Positions 52,818 through 60,335 of a DNA stretch of 64,000 nt are shown piece by piece (within the stretch, counting starts at the first letter, position 1; each line of letters starts with the position of its first letter). The stretch is taken from assembly GCA_017453465.1 (NCBI GenBank), contig JAFTEV010000051.1, positions 1 to 64,000 of the forward strand, written 5' to 3'. Source of the DNA: Bacteroidaceae bacterium (GTDB lineage: Bacteria > Bacteroidota > Bacteroidia > Bacteroidales > Bacteroidaceae). Below the pieces are notes generated by a model. That model was not told the origin of the DNA. It ran no database searches and was given only the letters and a program-made list of their open reading frames with translations. Both the position numbers and the translations under genes were made by a program.

Positions 52818-52901
52818 GGAATTAGGAATTAGGAATTAGGAATGGTTACTGTGCTTTTCAGTATCAACTCCTAATTCCTCATTCCTAATTCCTCATTCTT
52901 C
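52813..52901. repeat. GGAATTA heptamer array with inverted arm
   Basis: GGAATTAGGAATTAGGAATT (period 7) follows GAATGA directly after the S46 stop. After a 22-base spacer, TCCTAATTCCTCATTCCTAA and more provide a near-complementary arm (52867-52901). The hairpin of about 32 bp fills most of the gap to the next gene. Confidence 0.85.
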
Positions 52902-52926
52902 AAAACCTAAAAACCGCAAAAAACCT

Positions 52927-55815
52927 ATGAAACACCTCCTCCTCACCGCCTTGGCAGCCATGGCACTTCCGTTGCTGTCACAAGCAGGGACAAAGACGAC
53001 CTACCACGTCAACGTCACCCGCGATGCCGCACGCGACACAGAGACACCCTCCGTCGTGCGAGCTTCCGTCAATGCACTTGCTGAAGCCTTCAACCGCTCG
53101 TCGGAAGAAGCCTTTGCCAAAGGACTCGCCGCTGGCACCATCAAGTTTGTAGCCAAGCAAGGCACCACAAACACCGTTTACAACACCTCCACCTACGGCA
53201 CCTACGGCCACTGGTTCACAGCCCGCAGCATCGCCTGTGCAGCCACCAACAAAAACCGCTGCATAGCCAGCAAGTACGACACGGGCTACTTCTACATCAC
53301 CCACAACCCCGACAAAGCACAGCAAGGCACAGCCTACCAGTTCACGCAGATGTTCATTCAGGACACCGACACCGTCGCCTACGAATTTACTGTCACCCTG
53401 GGTACACGCGAAACAGCTGAGTCCGACCAGCCAGCCTATCAGGAGACCATCAACCATCGTCCCGACATCCTCGACCGATGGCCCGTCACCCCGCTGATGA
53501 AGCAGAACGACCAAGCCTACCTGCGCCAAAACTACCTGCAAGTCAGTGAAGGCGACAACGTCACCTTCTTTGCTGAATACGACACCGCAGCCTACAAGTC
53601 CATCATGCTGAAGGTGGCCGACCGCACAGGCAAGACCGTCCGCTCCTACCGCAAAGACCCCGTCACGCTGTCTGCCGTGCAGCCGAGCGACGCAGGCTAC
53701 TACACCGTCACCGTGCGCTTGACGGGCAAAGACAACAAGCTCACCCTGCACGACTGCCTCTACTTCCTCGACGTGCTCCAGCAGCCTCTGGGCAGCCCTT
53801 TCACGTGGGAAGGCAAAGTGCCGCAGTTCTCCCACGACTGGAAATCTGATGCAAAATTCAACTACGGAGTCTATGAACGCCCCACCAAGAATCTGGGCGA
53901 TGTGCCCGACACTGACCGCAACGGTCGCCCCGTCAACCGTGTAGATGGCGAGTGGTGGACCTGCGTGTGGGGTTCCGACCTCAACAAGGAAGTCGGAGCC
54001 TACAACTCGGCAGAAGTGCGCAAGGCCGCCGAGAACATGATGAAGAAATACGACACCGACTTTGCCTACATCCGCGACCAGATGGGCTGGCCTCCCGACC
54101 TCCGTGCCCGCAACGGCTATCGTTCGCTGGTCTATGTCTTCGGTTCAGGCTTGCGCAACGACGGCACCGACCCCTCCGAGAAAGGCGGCTACCAGAGTGC
54201 CATCTGGTACTCCGACCCGGCCACAGGCATATCCGCCAACTGGCCATGCGTCTGGGCCAGCTACTACCCCTTCTCCCGCTTCCGCGACGATGCCGACCAG
54301 AAATGGAGCGATGGCGACTACCAGCGCGAAGCCATGGTGCACGAAGGCATACACGCCATCTTTGCCGACCTCGGCACCTGCCACCGCTCCAGCTGGTTCC
54401 ACGAAGCCGGCAACGTGTGGCTCCAGTCGGCCATGAACAGCGAGCGCGACAGCGTCTATGGACTCCCAGGCTTCCTTGATGCCTGTCCCTTCATCGCCCC
54501 TTTCATGCCCATTGAGTGCTACTCTGGCTGGCTGCAAGACGGCTCCTTCGGCGGCCCCCAAGCAGAGGGCGTGAACATGTACAACAGCAACGGTCAGCAG
54601 ATATGCACATGGCGCAATCTGCTCGGCGGCACCCAGTACGGCAACGCCTTCCCCATCATTCTGGGCGAAATCTGCGGCAAGGGCAGCATCCCCTGGATTT
54701 GGCGCAACTGCGAAGACTACGTGCTGAAAGGCATTGGCCGCTTGCTCGGCGAAGAAACCATGCGCCAGCTCATCCTTCAGTACCGTGCCCGCCAGACCAC
54801 CTTCGACATCGGCGGCTGGAAAAGCGGCTACCGCGACATCACCAACAGCGACATGGGTCTTGTCGTGAAACCCGAATGGGAACCCTACTGGATTGACGTG
54901 GAACCCTACAAACTCTCCCCCTATCAGGGCATGGCCAAGAACGACTCTCTCGGCTGGCTCGCTCCCGATTCGCTGACCACACCGGGATGGTCGGGTGCCA
55001 ACCTCATTCCCATTCATGTGGATTCCAAGGCAAGCACCGCCACCGTGGAGTTCCGTCCCGAAGACACCGAAATGCGCGCCCAGCTCTGCTACGTCACCAA
55101 GGACGGCACCTGCCACTACAGCCAGCCAGCCCACTGCGGCAAGCTCCAGATTGACATCACCGACCGTCCGGCCAACGAGGTCATCTTCTTCGTGGTCTGC
55201 AACACCGACTACATCTTCAAGAACGATGAAGTCCAGCGCAAGCACCACTGGGACTACCGTCTGCGTCTGCTGGGCGGAGCACTCGCCGTAGCCGACAAGT
55301 TCTGCCGCTGGTACTACAACGAGCAGACCATCACCGACCCCAACTACAACGAAGACATTGCGCGGGCCAACAAAGGCGAGGAGGAAGAAGAGGTTGTCAG
55401 CCTGACGGACATCACCTCCCTCATCGACCGCTACCTGAACGCCGAGGCCGGAGTCACCATCCAGACCATTACCGCTCTCATCGACAAGTACCTCTCGCAG
55501 GGCACGACTACCGGCAAGAACACAGCGGAGGCAGCACCCTCTTTCCGCTCCGCAGCTGTTCCGGGCAGCAACGGCGTGAAGCTCATCACGGGTAACCCGC
55601 AGGCAGGTCACCCCATCAAGGTGCAGCTGGCCAGCGGCATTGCCCCCGAAGACGTGCGTGTGAACATCCTCGGACTTTCAGGCATCATTGCGAATGAGGC
55701 TCCGCTCCAGGGCGGCAACACCTACACCCTGCCCGCCAACCTCGTCCCCGGTGTCTATTTTGTCAAGTTCACCCAGAAAGGACTGACCGACACTTATAAA
55801 ATCTTTATCAAATAG
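52927..55815 (+). CDS. Secreted zincin-like peptidase with Ig-like, dockerin-like and T9SS-like C-terminal parts
   Basis: A 962-residue exported protein (signal peptide 1-20). An Ig-like domain lies near 215-290 (SEGDNVTFFAEYDTAAY, SDAGYYTVTVRL). A large domain (about 300-720) holds HEGIH (472-476, HExxH) and, 16 residues on, FHEAG (His492, Glu493), which look like a zinc site; it resembles DUF6055-type secreted proteins, an uncertain match. Residues 823-859 hold two dockerin-like repeats without Ca ligands (VSLTDITSLIDRYLN and VTIQTITALIDKYL). About 885-962 form a C-terminal sorting-type beta domain (LVPGVYFVKFTQKGLTDTYK). The same dockerin-like pair ends the protein at 44749. Confidence 0.75.
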   Translation: MKHLLLTALAAMALPLLSQAGTKTTYHVNVTRDAARDTETPSVVRASVNALAEAFNRSSEEAFAKGLAAGTIKFVAKQGTTNTVYNTSTYGTYGHWFTARSIACAATNKNRCIASKYDTGYFYITHNPDKAQQGTAYQFTQMFIQDTDTVAYEFTVTLGTRETAESDQPAYQETINHRPDILDRWPVTPLMKQNDQAYLRQNYLQVSEGDNVTFFAEYDTAAYKSIMLKVADRTGKTVRSYRKDPVTLSAVQPSDAGYYTVTVRLTGKDNKLTLHDCLYFLDVLQQPLGSPFTWEGKVPQFSHDWKSDAKFNYGVYERPTKNLGDVPDTDRNGRPVNRVDGEWWTCVWGSDLNKEVGAYNSAEVRKAAENMMKKYDTDFAYIRDQMGWPPDLRARNGYRSLVYVFGSGLRNDGTDPSEKGGYQSAIWYSDPATGISANWPCVWASYYPFSRFRDDADQKWSDGDYQREAMVHEGIHAIFADLGTCHRSSWFHEAGNVWLQSAMNSERDSVYGLPGFLDACPFIAPFMPIECYSGWLQDGSFGGPQAEGVNMYNSNGQQICTWRNLLGGTQYGNAFPIILGEICGKGSIPWIWRNCEDYVLKGIGRLLGEETMRQLILQYRARQTTFDIGGWKSGYRDITNSDMGLVVKPEWEPYWIDVEPYKLSPYQGMAKNDSLGWLAPDSLTTPGWSGANLIPIHVDSKASTATVEFRPEDTEMRAQLCYVTKDGTCHYSQPAHCGKLQIDITDRPANEVIFFVVCNTDYIFKNDEVQRKHHWDYRLRLLGGALAVADKFCRWYYNEQTITDPNYNEDIARANKGEEEEEVVSLTDITSLIDRYLNAEAGVTIQTITALIDKYLSQGTTTGKNTAEAAPSFRSAAVPGSNGVKLITGNPQAGHPIKVQLASGIAPEDVRVNILGLSGIIANEAPLQGGNTYTLPANLVPGVYFVKFTQKGLTDTYKIFIK

Positions 55816-55904
55816 CACGCGGATTCATTTCGCCGTAGCAGGGACATTCTGTGCCGTTGCAGTGAGTTTTCAGGCTCATTGCAACGGCATTTTTCTTGCA
55901 ATTC

Positions 55905-56019
55905 TCCGCAGCGGCGTAGGCATTCCTGCGCAGTCGCATAGGCAATGTGTCGCTCCCGCGTAGGCAATTGTTTGCGATTGATTGCCTACACGAATGCGAC
56001 GCATTGCCTACGTCGCTCG
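55905..56019. repeat. Interspersed palindromic element, copy 4 (extended)
   Basis: GCAATGTGTCGCTCCCGCGT and the bases after it (about 55942-55968) pair with ATTGCCTACACGAATGCGAC (55980 onward). A further copy of GCGTAGGC at 55913 and GTCGCATAGGCAAT at 55934 extend the left side. It is longer than the other copies. It lies in the 55816-56295 gap, in which no gene is visible. Confidence 0.85.
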
Positions 56020-56295
56020 AACAAAAAGTGCACATAATACGAAATATCGTATATTTCATGGCGTTACACCCCACACCGTTTGCCCGCTCAGAAAACGGCG
56101 TGAAATCGGTTGTAAAAGTTGCTCGAAGCAACGTTTTTTTACTCTGAAAAACATTTTGTTCCAAAAAAATTTGTTTCTTTTGCTTTTTTTCTGTTACTTT
56201 GCCCCGATTATGGTGTAAAGTGGATTTGTAAAGAATTGTAAAGAACATAACTTTTTTAATTAACCCAATTATTAACCTTTTAAAACAAAAAACGT

Positions 56296-59200
56296 ATGAG
56301 AAAACTTTTCTCTTCTAAGTTGATGCTGGCTGCGCTTTTGGCGGGTTTCGGTATCAATGCGACGTGGGCCGCCGAGCAGGAAGCCACTGTCAAGATGACG
56401 TATGTCAATGGCAGTGCGACGACTGAATCATACGGCTCGGTCACAACTGCACAGACTGGTTATAACAAAATCTCCGGCGGTGCAGTGAATTTAGCTAATG
56501 CTGGTTGGGGTGCAAACAATGTTGTATTCCTCCAGGTTGATGCTTCTGCCGTGGCAGGTGACATTAAAAAAGTCACCCTGTCGATGGAAGCATCAGGTTC
56601 TACCGACAGCAAGCGCACTGCTGGCATCGGGGTAGGTTACAACGCTTCTGCATGGAGCGAAACACTTACCTGGGAAACGGCAGACCGCAGCATTACTGAG
56701 CTTGGCGGTCAGCTGTGGACTTCTTCCAAGTCAGCAACACAGTTCGAGGCCATGAGCTTCGACATCACCGAGGCTTTTACTGACGATGCTGACAAGGTTG
56801 TCACCATCCTCGTGTACAACACACAGGCTGCTGGTAACAACATCCAGAATGTAAAGGCTGTTGTAGAGTACGCCAAGGCCGACGAAGTGCTGGTCAACTA
56901 CTCATTCGACGATGCAGAAAACCCCGTTCTTGTTGCTGACGGCAGCAATGGTAACAGAGGTACAGCCAATTACGACTATGACAGCCCTATCAGCACAGGC
57001 AAGTTCCTGAATGTTTGGGGCGAGAACAACAACAATGGCTTCAAGGTAGCCACAATTACTTCAGCAGACGTTACTTCAAACGGACAGTGGACACTGGAAT
57101 TCGACTGGGCTGGCTACAGCGGCTGCAACGGCAAGGCTGGCCAGACCAAACTGGTTGACCTCGACGGCAATTCGTTCTTCACGATAGACGACGCTGCCGG
57201 CTGGGGCAACACATTCTCTCTCTCGACTGGTGGAACGGTTGCTTGCTACCCATGCAATAAGGAAACTCGCTGGAGCGCAAATACAGGCTCTGTTCTGTCG
57301 GCTGAATACTGGCACCACTTCACATTCATCGGAACCAAGAACGGTGTGTCTGTAACGATTGAGCAGTATGGCCTGGATGAAGGCGGCAATGTGACAAAGA
57401 CTGTGGTTGCAAAGAACGTGAAAGTTTCTACAGCTAATGTAACTCCTGCTTCTATCGGTCTCCGTCCAGGTTCTTGTGGTTCTGTAGCCATCGACAACCT
57501 CATGCTGACTGTGGGTGACCTGAAGATTGTTGAATATGCTTACACAGTGAAGTTCGTCACTGAGGGCGACATAGAATTCAAGGATGCAGAAACCCGCACA
57601 GACGTAGAAGGTGCCGTGCTGGCTGTTACTGACGATGACAAGGCTACTATCACAGAAGGCAAGACTCAGTACATCTATCTGTCTGACGATGCCGCAGAGC
57701 AGACTCTGGATGGCGAAGGCCAGGTCATCACCATCACTTACCAGAAGCTCACGGTTGCCAACTACACAGTAAACTATATTGATGCCAACGGCACAGATCT
57801 TAAGGATGCTACTATTCACCAGAACGTAGAGGTTGGTACAGAAGTTAGTGCAACTGCAGGTGAAAAGGCACAGCTGCTGGTTGAGAACACACTCTACAAC
57901 TTCGTGTCGGGTGACGAAGTTCTCACGGTCGGCGAAGACGAAACAGCTAATGTCATCAACCTTGTGTTTGCCCCGGTAGAAGGCGTTGAGGCTTACTACC
58001 TGCAGAACTACGAGACTGGTGCTGCTGACTTTACGACAAGCACAGGCGGTCGTTACGATGTAATTCTTGCTAATGGTGCTGGCGTAGCTGACCGCGATGT
58101 TCAGTTCACACATGTTGACACCATCGCTACAGCTGTTGTTGACAGTCTGGGTGAAGCCGTGGTTGACTCTTTGGGCAACCCTGTCTATACTTATACATAC
58201 AATACTGTTGTAGATTCTACGAAGACCATTGTATTTGCAAACAAGACTCAGTTCCTCACCGTCAATCAGGCCTCCCGCAACAACAATGGTGCTACACTGA
58301 CGGGCAACGCCATTTCTGTGGATGCAGAAAACTTCACTTTCGAGGCTAAGTTGCTCCTTGGTTCTTCAAACGACCAGGCCGGTACAACATTCACACTCTT
58401 CAATCAGGCTGGCGATGCTGCAATCCTGAAGCTCCAGCAGAACGGAAAGTCTTCCACATCTTGGAAGGTGAACGACGATGCTGAAGACTTGCTTGAGCTG
58501 CCAAACTCTGGCACAGCTACTGGTACCACATTCGACAACCTGAACTACCTCTCTTGGTACAACTTCAAGGTAACAGTGTTCAAGGGTTACACATTCTTGA
58601 CCGTGACCGACGCTGAAGGCAATGCCATCGTTGAGCAGAAGCAGATTGCTACACTGGCTAACACATACGGTGTGGGCAAGATGACTTTCGCTTCTTCACG
58701 TTACTATGCTAACTTCGCTATTGACGACATCCTTGTTCGCAACGTGCTTGACGAAGACAAGCCAGAAGGCTTCAACCCAACGGCTGTAACTATCAGCTTT
58801 GTTGACACGGAAGGCGAGAGCGTGAAGGAGTCTGAAACTATCGAGCTGAATGCCGGTGACGAAATCGTGCTTCGCGACATCTACAAGGAGTCGTTCAAGG
58901 TGGGTCACTGGAATGTTGAGACTACTCAGGTTGAGGTTGGCACAGACTCTGTCAGTGGCGAGCCTATCTATGAAGAGCAGTCTGACTCTACTTGGGTGGA
59001 TGACCTGAAGTACATCTATGTTTCCGACGATGCTGCCGGCAAGGTTGCTCTTGCTGACGAGGTTGTCAATGTGAATGTAGTGTTCAAGGCAGGTCTGTCT
59101 TGCAAGGTGAACATCCGCTTCAAGACTGTTGTTGACGGTAAGTCAACGAACCTGAAAGAGAACTATGTAACCTTCGAAAATGCGTTTGAAGGCGATGTCC

Positions 59201-60237
59201 TGACTTACTACTATCCTAAGTATCGCATGATTGACGGCGTACTTTATACTACAGACGAGGCTGGTTCATATCCATTCAGTGCCACTTACACAGTGCCTGA
59301 AGTTGTGCCAATGTCTAACGGTATGATTGCAGCCAAGCTTGCTTACATCGATTTGGCTCCTGCTACAGAGCTTACAGATGTGGTTTACTACATGGAGGCA
59401 GAGGAGATTCCTGGTCTGAACGCTGACGAGGATGACTACACGCACGCTCGCTACTCAGGTGGTAAGGGTGGTTGGACTAACGATTCACTCACCATTACTC
59501 AGGTTCCAGCTGGTATCTACAAGATTGTTGCCGTTACACGCAACAAGGCTACCTACAAGTTCTATGCAGGTGAGCAGTTCCTGATGGACGTTGTTTCTGA
59601 AGGTGCGCTGAACACTTACTCTGCCGACTTCACTGCAACAGTGCCAACAGACATCAACCTGAAGGGTCTGAATGCTGCTGCTGGCAAGTCATTCGACTAT
59701 GTCTATATCCAGAAGGTTGGCGACATCATTATCTCTGACGTAGCTCTTGAAGCTGCTTCTGAATTTGACTCAGAGGATGGCTCTATGCAGATTGCTGTTC
59801 TCTACACGCCAAACATTCCTGAAGAGTATGCAGAAGATTATCTTGACGCTGTATTCACGGGCGTTGTCTATAACGCAGAGGGCGAAGTGGTTGAAACATT
59901 CGAAAAGAACCCGCTGGAAATCACTGACGGTACGTTCAATGTTTACCTGAGCGGCCTTGACGTGAACACTGAGTACACTGTGGTTGTCAATGGCGTGAAT
60001 GTAATCGACTATTCACTGATGGATGAGGAGACATTTGAGTTCCCAACTATCTATGCTTTCGATGGCGAGATGGCACGACTCACATTCGTCACTCCAGAAG
60101 AGAATCCTGCTGTTGGTATCGCTGCTGTTGATGCTGCCAAGGCTGTCAAGGCTGACGGTAAGTACCTGCTGAAGGGTAAGGTTGTCATCCTGAAGGGCGG
60201 CAAGACTTACAGCACAAACGGCGTAGAGCTGAAGTAG
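56296..60237 (+). CDS. Giant secreted protein with LamG-like and MucBP-like domains
   Basis: A 1313-residue exported protein (signal peptide 1-25, ending TWAAE). After a beta domain (about 26-195) comes a LamG/lectin-like domain (about 200-405, ending GSVAIDNLMLTVG). MucBP-like repeats follow (YTVNYIDANGTDLKDATIHQ, near 490), then a second LamG-like domain (about 570-830: NYLSWYNFKVTVFKGYTFL and ANFAIDDILVRN) and more MucBP-like repeats (VTISFVDTEGESVKESETIE). The C-terminal part includes Ig-like repeats and a Prevotella-style tail (GKYLLKGKVVILKGGKTY). It fits a cell-surface adhesin or glycan-binding protein; no enzyme motif is seen. It is closed by a strong terminator. Confidence 0.75.
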   Translation: MRKLFSSKLMLAALLAGFGINATWAAEQEATVKMTYVNGSATTESYGSVTTAQTGYNKISGGAVNLANAGWGANNVVFLQVDASAVAGDIKKVTLSMEASGSTDSKRTAGIGVGYNASAWSETLTWETADRSITELGGQLWTSSKSATQFEAMSFDITEAFTDDADKVVTILVYNTQAAGNNIQNVKAVVEYAKADEVLVNYSFDDAENPVLVADGSNGNRGTANYDYDSPISTGKFLNVWGENNNNGFKVATITSADVTSNGQWTLEFDWAGYSGCNGKAGQTKLVDLDGNSFFTIDDAAGWGNTFSLSTGGTVACYPCNKETRWSANTGSVLSAEYWHHFTFIGTKNGVSVTIEQYGLDEGGNVTKTVVAKNVKVSTANVTPASIGLRPGSCGSVAIDNLMLTVGDLKIVEYAYTVKFVTEGDIEFKDAETRTDVEGAVLAVTDDDKATITEGKTQYIYLSDDAAEQTLDGEGQVITITYQKLTVANYTVNYIDANGTDLKDATIHQNVEVGTEVSATAGEKAQLLVENTLYNFVSGDEVLTVGEDETANVINLVFAPVEGVEAYYLQNYETGAADFTTSTGGRYDVILANGAGVADRDVQFTHVDTIATAVVDSLGEAVVDSLGNPVYTYTYNTVVDSTKTIVFANKTQFLTVNQASRNNNGATLTGNAISVDAENFTFEAKLLLGSSNDQAGTTFTLFNQAGDAAILKLQQNGKSSTSWKVNDDAEDLLELPNSGTATGTTFDNLNYLSWYNFKVTVFKGYTFLTVTDAEGNAIVEQKQIATLANTYGVGKMTFASSRYYANFAIDDILVRNVLDEDKPEGFNPTAVTISFVDTEGESVKESETIELNAGDEIVLRDIYKESFKVGHWNVETTQVEVGTDSVSGEPIYEEQSDSTWVDDLKYIYVSDDAAGKVALADEVVNVNVVFKAGLSCKVNIRFKTVVDGKSTNLKENYVTFENAFEGDVLTYYYPKYRMIDGVLYTTDEAGSYPFSATYTVPEVVPMSNGMIAAKLAYIDLAPATELTDVVYYMEAEEIPGLNADEDDYTHARYSGGKGGWTNDSLTITQVPAGIYKIVAVTRNKATYKFYAGEQFLMDVVSEGALNTYSADFTATVPTDINLKGLNAAAGKSFDYVYIQKVGDIIISDVALEAASEFDSEDGSMQIAVLYTPNIPEEYAEDYLDAVFTGVVYNAEGEVVETFEKNPLEITDGTFNVYLSGLDVNTEYTVVVNGVNVIDYSLMDEETFEFPTIYAFDGEMARLTFVTPEENPAVGIAAVDAAKAVKADGKYLLKGKVVILKGGKTYSTNGVELK

Positions 60238-60266
60238 GCTTTTGTTAGGTAAACTCTAATTAAACG

Positions 60267-60297
60267 GGCGCAAAGTTTTGAACTTTGCGCCTTTTTG
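60267..60297 (+). terminator. Rho-independent terminator
   Basis: A perfect 11-bp stem (60267-60277 GGCGCAAAGTT with 60281-60291 AACTTTGCGCC), a 3-base loop and TTTTT. The next promoter's -33 TTTG (60277-60280) lies in its loop. Confidence 0.9.
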
Positions 60298-60307
60298 TTT
60301 ACCTTTG
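60277..60307 (+). promoter_or_regulatory. Promoter of the zinc metalloprotease gene
   Basis: TTTG (60277-60280), 19 bases, TACCTTTG (60300-60307). The -33 box lies inside the upstream terminator hairpin. The start codon at 60336 follows 28 bases later. Confidence 0.75.
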
Positions 60308-60335
60308 CAGCCGAAATTAGCTAATTTTGTGGTCA

